A DNA stretch of 64,000 nt from Shinisaurus crocodilurus (lineage: Eukaryota; Chordata; Lepidosauria; Squamata; Shinisauridae), in assembly GCA_021292165.1 (NCBI GenBank), contig CM037877.1, positions 30,206,197 through 30,270,196 of the forward strand, written 5' to 3'. The notes beneath the pieces were generated by a model that saw only the letters and a program-made list of their open reading frames with translations, was not told the DNA's origin and made no database searches. Shown here piece after piece: positions 1 to 12,088 of this stretch; the stretch's first letter is position 1; the number at the start of each line of letters is the position of its first letter. Made by a program: the position numbers and the translations under genes.

Positions 1-9
1 GCCTTAGCG

Positions 10-351
10 CAAAGGTGCTGAACCACTTTCACCCTGAGGGTGAGTTCCACTGTGGAGAAGCTCTTCTGGGCCACATTCCAGTGGTGGATGGGCAGCCAAA
101 AGCAAAGGGAACAGGGCCAAAATACTTGCATACTTTAGCTAAAAGCTCTTACTGCTAAGTAAGCCTCAGGAGAAGCATTTCAGCCTTTTAGAATGGGGGG
201 GGGGAACTGCACAAAAGCTGGGAAACCACCAAATGATCGGTGGGGGGGAGCTAGGGGAAGGGGGTGTGGCCTTCTGGGGAACCCCGGAGTGCTGGACTGG
301 GACCTCAGCAGGGCTAGATCTGGCCCCCAGGCCTGAGGTTCTGCACCCCTG
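10..351 (-). mobile_element. hAT-type non-autonomous DNA transposon at window edge
   Basis: The right end reads GGTTCTGCACCCCTG and the left end CAAAGGTGCTGAACC, imperfect terminal inverted repeats. The flanks CCTTAGCG (2-9) and CCTTATAG (352-359) agree at 6 of 8 positions, as expected for an aged 8-bp hAT duplication. Interior segments match, in reverse orientation, the element at 31851-32211. No transposase is visible. Confidence 0.6.
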
Positions 352-980
352 CCTTATAGATATTAAGGATACACACTGATACAAGTTATTTAGTTTAGTA
401 CATTTATGTATCACTTCACACAACTGAAAGGAGTTCCAAAGCAATTTAAAAAGAAATAATAAAAACAAAAGCACCCCATACACATATCAAATACAATAAC
501 ATTAAAAACCTCATGAATTTACAAAATATCCATCTAAAAGATCACCTAAAGGACAAAAACCATTCTCCATCCAGCACAGGAGTGAACAACAAAAAATGAT
601 GGGCCGTTAAGTTACCCAAATTCCCCAGAAAAGAGAAACATCTTATACCGGTGTCTAAAAGATGACCAAGTTGGTGCTAGGCAAGCTTCCCTGGGGTGAT
701 CATTCCAGGGAAGAAGCACAATTAGTTCTGCTTCCTGAACAGGGGCATATTGTGGGCATCTGAAGCTAGTACCTGGTCATCTCCCATGTGGGGGACCTGC
801 AAGACATCACTTTAGATGCTAGTGATATGTGCAAATACAAAGAAGCACTGCTCACCTGCATCATCTCCATTTGTTCCTATTACCATAACAGAATCAAAGC
901 AGGGCTGGGAGGCCATCTAGTCCAACTCCACATTCAGTGCAGAAGGACTAGAGCTACAGTCTTCCCAACATTCATTCATT
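352..980. other. No gene seen; possible CR1 3'-end remnant near 893-935
   Basis: Mostly AT-rich single-copy-looking DNA. Around 893-935 the phrase GGCCATCTAGTCCAACTCC resembles the minus strand of a CR1 3' terminus, but it is too short to be sure. Confidence 0.35.
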
Positions 981-1214
981 CATTATTTATTTATGACATT
1001 TATACCCCGCCTTTTTTCCTGCAGGGAACCCAAGGTGGCTTACATAATCCTCCTCTCCATTTGATCCTCACAACAACCCTGTGAGGTAGGTTAGGCTGAG
1101 AGTCAGTGACTGGCCCAAAGTCACCCAGTGAGCTTTATGGCCGAGCGGGGACTAGAACCCGGGATCTCCCAAGTCCCAGTCCAACACTCTAACCACAACG
1201 CCACACTGGCTGTC
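981..1214 (-). mobile_element. tRNA-derived CORE-type SINE, near full length
   Basis: On the minus strand the element starts with a tRNA-like head (A box like TTAGAGTGTTGG, B box like GGTTCTAGTCC). A MIR/CORE-like middle follows (TGGGTGACTTTGGGC, CTCACAGGGTTGTTGTGAGG), then a tail ending in AAATGAATGAATG-like repeats. The same element recurs at 10248, 12817, 14622, 51775 and 57172. Confidence 0.88.
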
Positions 1215-2815
1215 CAGCTATTCCAGTGAGGAATAGCTTGCCCCATACACACCCCATCCAATAATGTGGCTACGTTGTTGAACTGTTCTTACAATTAAGC
1301 CACGGGGGGGGGGGCACAATCCAATGAGGCTGCCTATAACCCTCCATAGGTCACCTCCATGCTCCTCCCGCCATGCAAGATACTTAGACAGCCGATTTCA
1401 GCCATCTAAGTGTTTGGCCTCAGAGCTGGCAGGAAGGAGTGTGAGGCGCCGCCAGGATACTTCGTATGCTGGCAGTGCCTGTCTCCTCCCCACCCGCAGA
1501 AGCCCTCACCGGCTGCAAGGGCAGGGGGAGGACGCTCCAAGGTCGGAGTCCCAGCTCCGACCTCGGAGCAAGTTGCCAAGGTCAGAGCTGGGACTCAGAA
1601 AAATCCTATGGCCATCTAGGCTCTGTCTAGCAGCCATAGGATTGCGCTGTAGGAAAACTAAACATTGGTTTTAAGGAGGGACAAAGAGAGAAAGCAGCTT
1701 TCCTGCTTTATACCATTGCAAAGAGCTTCCAAATATGAAAATATTTGTGTACACCCTCCCCACCAGTTTCCAAATCACATCTTCTACATAGAGGTTCGCA
1801 ACACCCAAGGAAGAGTGCTCTAGTAGCCATGTCACTTTTTTTATTATTACACAGGTTTCCATGGAAATTGCATAAATGTATTTTACTACATTTACATACA
1901 GTACATTGCCCATTTCAGCTTTGTAACGGTTGCACATATGGCAAAACAGACATGTGCAAGACTGTCTTATACACATGTATTCTTTTTGCTATATCTGTGT
2001 AGCAAAAACATGCATTTATGTCATCTTTTGAAGACAGTGACCTTTTCCCTAAAAATAAATCAAGTTAACTGAGAAGGTGTTAGGTACATGTATACAAGTG
2101 GCACATTTCAGAATCAAACAAGGCCAGGAAATCACGTTGCTCTAGTGGCATGGAAGCCACCACCGTGCCAGTCCTTTCTGCACTGCTGGGGTAATGTGAG
2201 AAGGCCACACTGCAGCTCCCTCCTGCAGTTGAATCAAACTGGATTAACACACATGGAGGGGAGCTCCTCTGCAATGCCTTCATCACTAGACTCAGCTGAG
2301 TACCGAGCCTGTTTGCAGTTGCAGCTAGGAAAAAAGCCCTACCCCTTACCCTAAACAGGCATGAATGGAGACAGCGTACATCCCCAATTGTAATTAAAGC
2401 TATCCAAGCATTTGCCCCTTCCCTCCACTGTCTGAAAGAACACTGGTGTAAACACGTAAGTTAACTGATCATTGTTCAGAGAAGCTAAGCTTGCTGCACC
2501 CTACAAATTGTAGGTCTGGAAATGACTATAAAGTCATCTAACTCCCCTACTACCCCCCACCCTAATCCCAAGGCAGAATGCTCTTCATTCAGAGTCAGGT
2601 GGTCCACTTGGCGTATTGTCACCAGTGGTGCATCTAGTCCACTACTGTCAAATGACTGGCAGTGGCTTTCCAGTGACCCAGTCAGAGGTCTTACCATCCA
2701 AGATTCTTATAACTAAAGACACTGGGGACCTTGGGAATGTAAATCCAATGTACATATGAAATGTGTGTGCCAGTGTCTACAAGTTTTCCCTTAATACATT
2801 TCCATGGATGTTTAT
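1215..2815. other. No supported gene; weak repeat remnants
   Basis: A G homopolymer lies near 1304. A segment at about 1310-1650 ends in CCTATGGCCATCTAGG and ATAGGATTGCG, motifs shared with the region 38085-38300, so both may belong to one old palindromic family. Short ORFs here have no recognisable domain. Confidence 0.4.
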
Positions 2816-3805
2816 TGTGGAGAAACGAGCCTTTGGGGGTACACACACACACCTCATGTGTGAACCGGCTGGAGGCTGGGAGGAGGCGAGGGCCTCGGAT
2901 GGAATGGGTGGCGCCTAGATGCCTAGAGAAGCTGGCGTAGGCTTTTCATATGTAGATAGTTCAAGCCATGACTCAGGAGTTCCCTTCCCCCTGCCTGGCC
3001 AGTTCCCTCCACCCTGCCTGGCCAGGTGAAGTTCAAATTGATTGGCTGAAGCAAGAAGGTTACAGAAAAGGGGAGGGGGAAGAGCTATTTCCCCACGTGT
3101 AGCCTTTGTTCTTGGTCTTAGTCCTTTTGGTAGCGTGCCCGGCATGGCAGTGCGCCAGTGAGGGGCCCAAGACTTTAGGGGGGGGCCCTCAAGAACCGAC
3201 CCCAGGCAGCTCCTGGTAAAATTAGCTGGATTGAGGGCTCTGGTGAAAGGCGAGTCTTGTGAAGGGCTATTTATCTCGGACCTGCGGGTAGATAAAATAG
3301 TTCCCCCCGGGCGGCAAGGCTGTGCTGGATCTAACCCTTGAAGAAGACACCCTCAGGTAACAGGTGTATGCCTGAGAGATCTTAAGGAATCAGGTTTTCT
3401 TGTTTTGCAGCTTTACTGTGTACTAAAGTGTCTCTCTCTTTATTTTGTGTGCTTCTCTCATTTCCCTAATCTTGTTGTAAGATGCTACCAGAATAAACCT
3501 GTTTGGTTTTACCCCACATGGGTTTTGTAGTGCTCTGTGAGTTCAGTATCTAAATCCAGGTTACAGAAATGGAAGGCGAGTCCCTAAACAGAGATCCAAG
3601 TAGGATTGCAGACAGCTGAGGCTGGCAGTCTGGTATCTTGAGATCTCAGAGGGTCTTGGTTCCTTTGCCAGTAGGCAAGGGTGGGGTGGTGGCGAGTCAG
3701 CCAGCCCCCCCTTCCGGGCCACATAGTGGCAAGTGCTGGGATTCCTTTGAGTTAGGAAAGGGTGGAGGTCTGGCGGGCCAGCCAGCCCCCCCCCCTTCCT
3801 CCACA
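2816..3805 (+). mobile_element. Solo LTR, 990 bp, family A
   Basis: The unit begins TGTGGAG and ends CTCCACA. It is flanked by a perfect 5-bp duplication TTTAT (2811-2815 and 3806-3810). It contains a polyadenylation signal AATAAA at about 3493, followed by a U5-like stretch. No internal retroelement sequence flanks it, so it is a solo LTR left by LTR-LTR recombination. It is the same family as 59449-60352 and a more distant relative of 33814-34586. The 5-bp TSD fits a Ty3/gypsy or some ERV groups. Confidence 0.87.
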
Positions 3806-3810
3806 TTTAT

Positions 3811-4105
3811 ATAAACATTTGTCTCTATCTCATCCCTCCTTAAAGCAGTAGATTCCAAAGTGGCCTAGCCTCCCATCTAGGTACTGGCAAGGCACAGACC
3901 CGCTTCGCCTTGGTACGCAAACCAGATGCATATTTAAGTCCTGCTGCTGAGTTCATTAGGGCTGACTCCCAAATGTGTGTGTAAGATTGTAGCCTTAAAA
4001 ATAGAATGCCATCAGTCCACTAGTGTACATCATTTCCTGGGCTAGAGGACAGGTAATTGCAACACTAATTCTAATACATCACATTGTTTGCACATGCATT
4101 AATAG
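3811..4105. other. No gene or clear repeat seen
   Basis: Short unclassified stretch between the solo LTR and the palindromic MITEs. Confidence 0.4.
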
Positions 4106-4190
4106 CCTGATCCTGTTTACTCAGAAGTAAGCCTCACTTATTTCAATTTCATCAGCTTACTCCCAAGTGGGTTGCTAGCTAAAGAGAGTC
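4106..4190 (+). mobile_element. Palindromic MITE of the 'TTTACTCAGAAGTAAG' family
   Basis: Contains CTGTTTACTCAGAAGTAAG and, about 50 bases on, the partial inverse CTTACTCCCAAGTGGG. Relatives lie at 17726, 32722, 35778/36940, 39455 and 49468. Degenerate copy. Confidence 0.6.
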
Positions 4191-4195
4191 TTTAA

Positions 4196-4305
4196 GGGCA
4201 CAATTCTATGCATGTTTAGACAGAAGAAAAGTCCTACAACTTCCAGGATTCTGGGGAATGCTGGGAGTTGTAGAACTTTTTTCTGTCTAAACATGCTCTT
4301 TGCAC
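4196..4305 (+). mobile_element. Palindromic MITE, 'ATGTTTAGACAGAA' family
   Basis: Long inverted repeats: TATGCATGTTTAGACAGAAG at the left and TTTTCTGTCTAAACATGC at the right. The inner arms (AGTCCTACAACTTCC and GGGAGTTGTAGAACTT) also pair. Related copies occur at 15540 and 15655. Confidence 0.75.
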
Positions 4306-4489
4306 TATTTATTCCACATGCAGATGTTCTCAATATAAGAGTAAAGTCAAATGTACATAATAGTTTTCATCTCCCTTTAGACTCTGCAGTTGCAACCTCA
4401 TCTCTCAGGACTAGACTAGGCTGCAAGATGTATTCCTTCTAGACTCACAGTAGAGGTGAATTACTTAGATGAGCTAGCATGTGAAAATA

Positions 4490-5034
4490 ATATTAACGTA
4501 TATATTTATTGCATTTCTATCCTGCCTTTATTCCATGATTGAATACAAAGCAGTATGGTACATAGGCATCTCTGAGGAGGCAAACTGTATATTAAATTTG
4601 AGTGTGCTGTTGCATCTCAAGCATGTGACACCCAACATTTTTTTTACATAACAAAAGCAGCTTGGGGAAGCAAGATCTGGATCAAGATTGGAGGGGGGGG
4701 GGCGCCAGCAAAGCTCATACTTGCAGCTTGGGGGCAGGATTTCCAGCAGAAAAATGGTATGAGGAGGAAGTGTTAAGCCCCTCCCCATGTGGTCCCAGTC
4801 CAGATCACAGACCCCCACCCCGCAGCTGCTCTAGGTTTAAACAGGTGACTCCCCAGCGCTTTACATTTGAAGTAACATATAGTACATTGATGCTCAGGCT
4901 GTCTCCAGCTGGTGACCAGACTCAGCCCTCCTTCCCTTCACCATAGCTGCTGTATCATGTGGCCTTCAGACCGTACCCTGGCAGGCTAACTCCATTTTGC
5001 TATGTTTTTAAAGACAACTAATTTTTGCTACTTT
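4490..5034. other. Unclassified; possible LINE/SINE tail at 4500-4545
   Basis: TTTATTGCATTTCTATCCTGCC resembles the minus strand of a SINE or L2 3' tail. The rest, including a G-run near 4692, shows nothing recognisable. Confidence 0.3.
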
Positions 5035-5039
5035 ATTTA

Positions 5040-5300
5040 AACACATTTAGAGATACAACACTTTATCACATTATATTCCAGGGTGGTGTACAGCATGAAA
5101 CCAATACAATAAAATACAAAAACAAAGATAAAAGCAGCAGACATAAACCTTAAAATAAGCTAAAATATGCTCCATCGGTTTAAATGCTTGCCTAAATAAA
5201 AATGTTTCTGGCTGGCACCTAAAATATGGCATTGCTGGTGTCAAGCGAACCTCTTTGGGGAAAGCAGTCCCGAAAACCTGGCCCATCTATAGGCCAGGGA
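5040..5300 (-). mobile_element. LINE 3'-end fragment, probably L2 group
   Basis: On the minus strand a short reading frame with a C-terminal motif like FRQAFKPMEHILAYF precedes an AT-rich 3' region. Such C-termini are typical of L2-clade ORF2 ends. Heavily decayed, so the group assignment is tentative. Confidence 0.45.
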
Positions 5301-5589
5301 AGGAGCAGAGGGAGCTCACTTCTCCCTCCCTGCCAGAAAGAACACTCGCTCCAACTGATGGTTGCACTGGGACTACAGAAGGAAGGGGAAAGAATGCTCT
5401 GGCCCCATCCATTGGCCAAAGGAGCAAAAACCACCAACTGGTGTTCAAGTTCAACCGAGAACACCAGCAAAGGAAGATCAGCCTTGCCCAAAGTTCATTT
5501 AAAATGTCCACTTAAAGCTCATCACCTTCTTGTGGCCTTGAAAAACCAATCTCTTCCTTTTCCCTCCACTACCCTTCCCTTCTATACAG

Positions 5590-5730
5590 TATCTTGACAT
5601 TATCGTTTGCAACCCTGAACAGGGACTGCCTCTCTCTCTCTCTTTTATTGATGTGAGCCACTTTGGGAGACAATAATTGTATGAAAGGCAGGATAAAAAT
5701 GCAGTAAAATAAATAAATATTCCCATAACT
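5590..5730 (+). mobile_element. L2-like LINE 3' tail
   Basis: GTGAGCCACTTTGGGAGAC followed by a GGCAGGATAAAAATGCAGT stretch and an AAATAAATAAAT tail is the usual form of an L2 3' terminus. Confidence 0.5.
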
Positions 5731-6777
5731 GTGGTGCCACTGCTGAAAAAGCCCTCTCTCTTATAGATGATTTCCAGAGATATGACAGTCGTACATGGAG
5801 AAGGGCCTTGGCAGAAGCTCTTGCAGCATTTTATTGATTGATTGATTTGCTTATTTGCAGTATTTTTATGCTGCTCCTCAACCGAAAAGGCTTCCAGAAT
5901 GGCTGACATATAATCAATTAAACAAGACAGTCCCTGCCCACAGGCTGACAATCTAAAAAGATATGACACACGAGGAAAAAGGAATGGGGAGGGAAGAGGG
6001 GGACATTGTTTAAGCAGGGCTGGCAGAATGGCCCTGTTCTCCCTCTCATCTCCCTCTGTACAGCCTACTGTGGAATAGCTAGTGGTGGTGACAGTTGAAA
6101 GAGGAAGGTAAGTAGGATATTGGCTCCTTGCGGTATATGAATCCCAAGCTGCTCAAGTACTTGGGTCTCAAGCTGCTTTAGGGCATGAGACCCAAGTACC
6201 ACCACCATGAACTGCACCTGGAAGGGAACAGGATGCCAATGATGCATTCCCAATTTGTATGATATGGATGAACCAGACCACACCACTCAAGATTCTTGCA
6301 ACCGTTTTCTGTATTACCGTAATTGAAGTTTCCGAACACTCTTCAATGGCAACCCCACATACAATGCACTGCAGAAACGCAGCCCATGGGTTACCAGGAA
6401 AAACTATTAGGGGATCAGTGTGGCAAGGGTGGGGGGGAGAGAAGAGGAATAGAACTTACTGGCAGTTTACTTCCCCAGGGCTATTTTGTGTGTGTGGATG
6501 TTTCAGGAAGCATTCCATCACTGCATACATCCTCGTGTTCTTTCATAGCTCAACTGAAAACCTTCAGTGTAAATATCCCAAACAAACAATCTACAACCTT
6601 TGAGACAAGGCCATACTTACATAAAGGCTTAGGACCTCATCCATGTGGCACATCCCTACTCCTAAAGGCATTTACCACTATGACTTAAAAAAAATACTTG
6701 GGCATGGAAACAAGTTTACAGAAAAAAAATACCCCTTCCTCCCTGATGAAGCAATGCCTAGGCCCTAGGACTTAGAT
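5731..6777. other. No gene; old LINE-like repeat around 5830-5960
   Basis: The segment at 5855-5960 (CTGCTCCTCAACC...CAGGCTGACAATCTAAA) resembles old reptile LINE 3' sequence on the minus strand. The remainder has no recognisable feature. Confidence 0.35.
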
Positions 6778-7117
6778 CAGGGGTAGGCAACATGTAGGCT
6801 GCGGGCACCAATGCACCCTTGGACACCTCTCTTGGCATCCACCAAGGTGCCCTACCCCTCCCACTTTTTAAAACACATTTTCTTACCAGCAGCTGGGATT
6901 GCTATGAATTAAATTTATGTTGGTGCTGAAAACTGTGGGTTCAAACAAGTTGTTTAATGTGTTGAGGCTCAGACCCCACCTCTGCCTTGTGCTCAGTCTT
7001 TTGGACAGGTAACTTGTCCTTTGCCACGCCTCTCATGGAAGCCACTTGTGGTGGTGCCCAAGAGAGTTTCTTAAACTGCCCAGTATGCCCATGGCACAGA
7101 AAGGTTGCCCACTCCCA
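6778..7117 (+). mobile_element. hAT non-autonomous element, about 340 bp
   Basis: Starts CAGGGGTAGGCAAC and ends GTTGCCCACTCCC, imperfect inverted termini. The flanks ACTTAGAT (6770-6777) and ACTTAAGAT (7118-7126) match with one inserted base. The interior resembles the outer hAT at 33696-34914 and that at 55084. Confidence 0.68.
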
Positions 7118-7410
7118 ACTTAAGATCATCAGGGAAAAATAGCAGAAACTATGAACAGATGCTCAACAGGTCCACTTTCTCTATAGCTGCCTGTCCGTGG
7201 CCAGGCAAGTGGCTGCTCAACAGCAAGGCAGACACTGTAGGCTCCCGAGATACTTGATGAACATGGAGGTGGTCACTTTAAGAAAACTTATCTGAATGTA
7301 CCAAGGCAAGGGCGGGTAAAGTGACAGCAAAGTGATCTTGCCTAATAGCCCTGCAGCTCATGTACACAAGGTCAGATCTAGCAAAACCAACCTAATCAAA
7401 ACTGCAAATA
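7118..7410. other. No gene or repeat recognised
   Basis: Unclassified spacer between two DNA transposons. Confidence 0.4.
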
Positions 7411-7662
7411 CAGGCAGTCCCCAGGTTATGAACGAGTTCCATTCTTAAGAATGTCTTTAAGTCGAATTTGTATGCAAGTCGGAACAGCATAGCATTCTAT
7501 ACATTAAAATCGGCATTTACACAAATTGCATAAATTACGCAGTTTACGTAGTATACTATGCTATGTACTCTGCATAAACGACATAGCACCAGGGAACCCA
7601 GAAGTCCGTTCTTAAGTATGGGTTGTCTGTAAGTCGGACGTTCTTAGCTTGGGGGCTGCCTG
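7411..7662 (+). mobile_element. Tc1/mariner-pogo (Tigger-like) MITE
   Basis: Termini CAGGCAGTCCCC and GGGGGCTGCCTG are inverted. The element is flanked by TA on both sides (7409-7410, 7663-7664), the TSD of this superfamily. Sub-terminal sequences also pair (GTCTTTAAGTCGAA against CTGTAAGTCGGACGTTC). About 252 bp, no transposase. Confidence 0.83.
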
Positions 7663-8528
7663 TATTATTCAGTAACCTTAGGATGAGAAAATGCTAATGT
7701 GATTATGTATGCATTTGCCAACCCGCAAGAGATCTCCCAAAGCATGATTAAATCAATGCCCAGGTAGAAGACTGGAAATTTCTCAGTGCTGCAGCCCATC
7801 CCCAAATCACTGTTTTTGTGTATTTATTAGATATTTATTTTTACATAAACATATATTGCTTCCTAGTGAAATTCTCAAAAGAGGTAATAAAAATAATTTT
7901 TAAAAATCTAACAATAAAAGCACAATAAAATAATCACTGATTGATTATAACCATATTGATTGGGTCACTCCTCACAGAAAACCTGCTTGAAGTGGTAGTT
8001 TTGAACAGATAGTTCTATGTGAAGGCTCTAGATAAGAGTTGTCCTAAAGCTATTGTTTTGGCCCGGAATTGCTATTGTTGCCAACCAGGAATCCTTCAGC
8101 AGTTTCTTTGCATTTTTATTATGTCAGCAGTGACACCATTTTGCACATTTGAAACTGTTGTTAAAGTATAAATATAAAGTATAAAAGCCCCAAGTTCTGA
8201 GCTTTCAGTCTGCCGATTCACCAGATTGGCTGCTGAAATCACTCAAAGCAAAGCCAACCTAGGCAGGCTACCTTTGGCTGAAATCACTTTTTTGCCTAGA
8301 CCCAGCAGAGCCTGGCCACTTAGGTTCTCATCTCAATACAGGCAGAGACCCGCTACATCCTCTTCATAAACGGACCTACCGGTATTTCACCTGCTGAGAC
8401 TCCGGAGTTTCAACATGCCCCAAACTTCAGCTTTAGGAGCAGGTTATTTGAACCCAAGGAGAGGTATTTCTATCCTATTTACAGGAGGTCCTTATAGAAA
8501 TTGTAGCCTCCTACTCTGCACCCTCTTT
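7663..8528. other. No gene recognised
   Basis: AT-rich sequence without a codon-like signal or a repeat I can name. Confidence 0.4.
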
Positions 8529-8552
8529 TGTATGTGTGTGTGTGTGTGTGTA
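8529..8552 (+). repeat. (TG)n microsatellite
   Basis: Uninterrupted TG dinucleotide run. Confidence 0.9.
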
Positions 8553-10247
8553 TACTTCGGTCTAATTTTGGACAGTATTTGGTTGCAGCCCAGCCACTTT
8601 GCATAAGCCTTCCCCTGGTCATCTAGTTGGAAGAACTGCAGTCTTGCTCCTAATATGAGCAACTCTTGTGTCTCTTCTTCACGCCAATTGTGATCAAGGA
8701 GACCAAGCTGAAATTGATCAAATAAATTGGCTTGATGTATAGTGTAAGCTAAACTTCCAACCATTAATAAAGATATGGAAGAGACAGAAGAGATTACACA
8801 CAAAGCACTGTAAATTAGAGTGTGTATTTCAGCCTAGGTAACCTCCATCCCTCAGCTACTTTGGTTACTGTGACTGTGCATCAGGATTGGCCTGATCACA
8901 CCACCCCTTGTTAAGACAACTTCCCTGAAATCTTTCTTTCCTCCTCACCCTTATAGGCTCACCCCGAACCATTTTTTTTCTTTCCCAGTAGATTTAGGGA
9001 TTCCACATTTCCTTATCCCCAACCTCCTTGGATTCAGAAGCCCTGCCCAGACTATTCACACACATCTGTGGCCTAGTTTACACACCAGAATCTTGGTTTA
9101 GCCACCAAGACAACTAAGCTAATTTCCACATTCATTTTGCATGTTTAGTGTTTTGCTTGTTTTGATTCCTAAGCGCTCTACGAAACCAATTTCCCCACTT
9201 AATGAGTGTACATTTTAAATTCTTAAGTGTGCTTAATAAATTCCCCTGTCCTTGAGGAAGCCGGTGTATGTGTGTGTCACAGGGTTCCCTCCTGCCAGAC
9301 ACCCTATTGCCAAAGTTAAAAGGTCCCTTAACGAACACATAGTTGAGAATGTGAGCAAGTTTGTACACATGTCTAGAGGAGGACATGTGGTAACACAAGT
9401 TAAACCTGTTCGATATCTGCCTGTCATGTTGAAAACAAAGATTTTGTCAGTGGGAGGAAGAGTAGCTAATCTAGGTAAAGTTGCCAACAAGATGTGATAG
9501 ATAAGCGCGCCAAACACATCGCTTCCAGCCCTACAGAGAGATAATTTAAGGCTGTGTCACTCATGGTGTAACTTGCTACTTCCTGCCTCAGTCAGTGAAT
9601 TCAATATAATGATCAGAAGAGACAAAGCTTCCATCTAGCCCAGCCCACTACCTAACTGATAGACCAGTTCCCACAGATCTTGCCACAGATCAATCCAACA
9701 CATGCCACACAGAAGGTGCCTACAGAATAGCTACCAGATAACATGAGCAAATCCAGTAATGTGCTTCTGCACATGCTAGAAGCAACAGTAATCCCCTAAC
9801 CTCCTTGTTAGCTTGCCCTTGGTTGGGGAGAATAACTTCCCAATCTCAAATATAGCAATTTGCCAGGCCCTGTGTGCCAGCAGAACCCATCAGACTATCC
9901 CTTCCCCATAATCACTTAGGGCCTCTTCATACATTTCACGTAAAGCGTGAATGCAACAAACCGGTGTTTGAAATACATGTGTGTGATATTGGCAGACTCA
10001 AAGAGCTTGAACTGGCTGCAGTTCCGGAGGCAAACCCAGCCTTATTATTGTCTAATTTGTCAGACATCCCTTAGCCTTGTAGCAAGTCATCATATATCCT
10101 GACAGCTTCTCCATGAGATGGGATTGTTGTTGCCGTTCCTTATTCACAGGGCATGATGACAGAGACCTGCCCAGGGCCAGCCAATAATTTCATGGCTGAA
10201 TCTGAACTGAGCTTTTACAGATCTACATAACACACTGGATCACACTG
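8553..10247. other. No supported gene; two unexplained ORFs
   Basis: A minus-strand frame (8492-8803, with a segment reading FDQFQLGLLDHNWREE) and a plus-strand frame (9252-9497, lysine/valine-rich) are long for this composition but match no family I recognise. They could be remains of an old mobile element or chance frames. No splice-bounded exon is evident. Confidence 0.35.
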
Positions 10248-10484
10248 GAGCCAGTGCAGCGTAGTGGTGAGAGTGTTGGACTGGGACTCAGGAGATCCGG
10301 GTTCTAGTCCCCGCTTGGCATGAAACTCACTGGGTGACTTTGGGCCAGTCACTGACTCTCAGCCTAACCTACCTCACAGGGTTGTTGTGAGGATAAAATG
10401 GAGAGGAGGAGGAGGAGTTTTATGTAAACCGCCTTGGGTTCCTTGCAGGAAAAAGGCGGGATATAAATATAATAAATAAATAAA
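10248..10484 (+). mobile_element. tRNA-derived CORE-type SINE
   Basis: Head GAGCCAGTGCAGCGTAGTGG with A box TAGTGGTGAGAGTG and B box GGTTCTAGTCC. A CORE-like body and a tail GATATAAATATAATAAATAA follow. Essentially full length. Confidence 0.92.
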
Positions 10485-11133
10485 TCTCCAAGCCTTTGGC
10501 AGGGGGCAGGGGTGAGTGAGATCAGCTAGTCTCAAAGTAAGATTAGAAGTACTGTATATGGGAAAAAGGAGACAGGTCAAGAAACATCCAGGTTAGGGTT
10601 TGAAAATGTCAGGCATCATTCTTCAATATAGGAGAGGGGAGGGTAGAAAACAACAGCAACCAGCAGCTGGACAAAGAGGGCTCGGAGGACTGCTCGGAGG
10701 ACAAAGGGCTCAGAGGATTATTGCTATTGTTACAGTTAAATAATTTGATTCAAACATTCAAACTTCTAGCCACTCAGCTCGGGTCAGAGCTGGTCAAATG
10801 TTCATCAGCAAGCACTGCTTGACAAATGCTAATGGAATTTTTTCAAGCCCATATCATTAATGAGCATTCCTCTCTAGTAATTCAACTTGTCAGGCCATAT
10901 CAGTTAATATTAAGTAGTTAAGAAGTTATAGCTACTCTTACTCCACAGGTTCTCACTCCCCTTTAATCACACAGTGGGTGGAGTTTTATGAAGGAGCAAA
11001 AGTTTAACCCCTGGTGGTAGGTGGATTTCTTAAGCAAACCTCAAAGGGAGGGGAGGGGAGAGAGAAGAGGTCAGAAACTGAGAGCTTTGTCTTCATAATA
11101 AGAATAAGAATAAAAAATAAATTCACCCTGAAT
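10485..11133. other. No gene or named repeat seen
   Basis: Purine-rich local stretches (10640-10720, 11045-11075), no coding signal. Confidence 0.4.
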
Positions 11134-11559
11134 CAGAGGTGGTGTTGGGGGCTGGAGCCCTGAATCTTTCATTTGGAGCCCAAAATCTCTGAGAGGCCAT
11201 CTGCCCCACCACCCTGCTGTCCGCGGGCACTTGCTGAAATAGAGGTACAAGGGCACTGATGATCTCTGTTGCATCTGATCCCCCTGGATTAGCTGGATTT
11301 TTGCCCACAGTGCTTCACATCTTGCTGCCTCCCCACCTTGAATCTTTCTGCCTGAGGTTGTTTAAAAAAAAAAAAAATGCCCTCCTCTCCCCTGTCCATG
11401 CATCCCTTTTTACAAATAGGGGGCAGGATCCTTTAAAGACATACACACACACTTTACAGCATAACGTATGTAAATTAGCATGTGCTAATCTGTGCTTTAA
11501 AAAAAAATTGTCCTATGGGTCTGAGCCCCAGATCTTTTCGGTACCTAGCACTGCCCCTG
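11134..11559 (+). mobile_element. hAT non-autonomous element, 'AGGGGTGGTGCTAGG' family
   Basis: Starts CAGAGGTGGTGTTGGGG and ends CTAGCACTGCCCCTG. It aligns over its length, in opposite orientation, with 32213-32639. I could not find an intact TSD here, whereas the sister copy has one. It carries A homopolymers near 11360 and 11500. Confidence 0.7.
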
Positions 11560-11985
11560 CCAGTCACCCTATCCCTATTTGATTAGTAAAGTGCACAAAA
11601 AAATCTCAGTACTCCCTTTCAGGGGTGTGGATGCACTGAGATGAACCACTCAATTCCCAGCAGATAGCATCACCCATAGAGCACCTTGCACAATGCAGAA
11701 AGCAATAACCCATCATTTGTGCTTCCATCCATGATGCTAACTTGTTTTTACAAGTTCCAACTCTTCTCTATATTGCAACAGCCTGGAAGGCAGGAGCACC
11801 ATAAGATGTCTCCAAGGTACTAACTAGGTAGAGGTTTTCTTTTAATCACCATGTACACAACCTATTAGGGCTGTTGTGTCAAGAAACAGCTTCTAGGCTA
11901 GCGGACCAAGAACACAGACGGACATCACCTGTCGACGTAATAAAAGAGGGCAGAAGGAAAGAGAGCAGGGAGAAAGGCGGCTTAC

Positions 11986-12088
11986 CATATGCAAGTTTAG
12001 CAAGGGGCATGGGAACGTAGGAGGGCTCCACCAGCAAACAAACCACGCCGAGTCTGTCTTCCCGCCTCCCTGGATGGGCAAACATTCA
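11986..12088 (-). CDS. Putative spliced exon of an unidentified host gene (hypothetical)
   Basis: On the minus strand a pyrimidine-rich tract ending CCCTGCCTAG is followed by a short segment with ATG at 12085. It ends in a strong donor, ATATG|GTAAGC (GT at 11985-11984). The 5'-most coding part would read MFAHPGRREDRLG, then a stretch containing LLVEPSYVPMPLAKLAY. I do not recognise the protein. An alternative reading is a first exon driven by the TATA-like box at 12124-12130, which would leave a very short 5' leader. The local CpG richness and the pair of splice signals favour a real transcript over chance, but no downstream exon was identified in the window. Confidence 0.3.

Noticed and set aside
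10248..10320. tRNA gene
   Set aside because: The A and B boxes belong to the SINE head. There is no complete cloverleaf, and the sequence continues into the SINE body.
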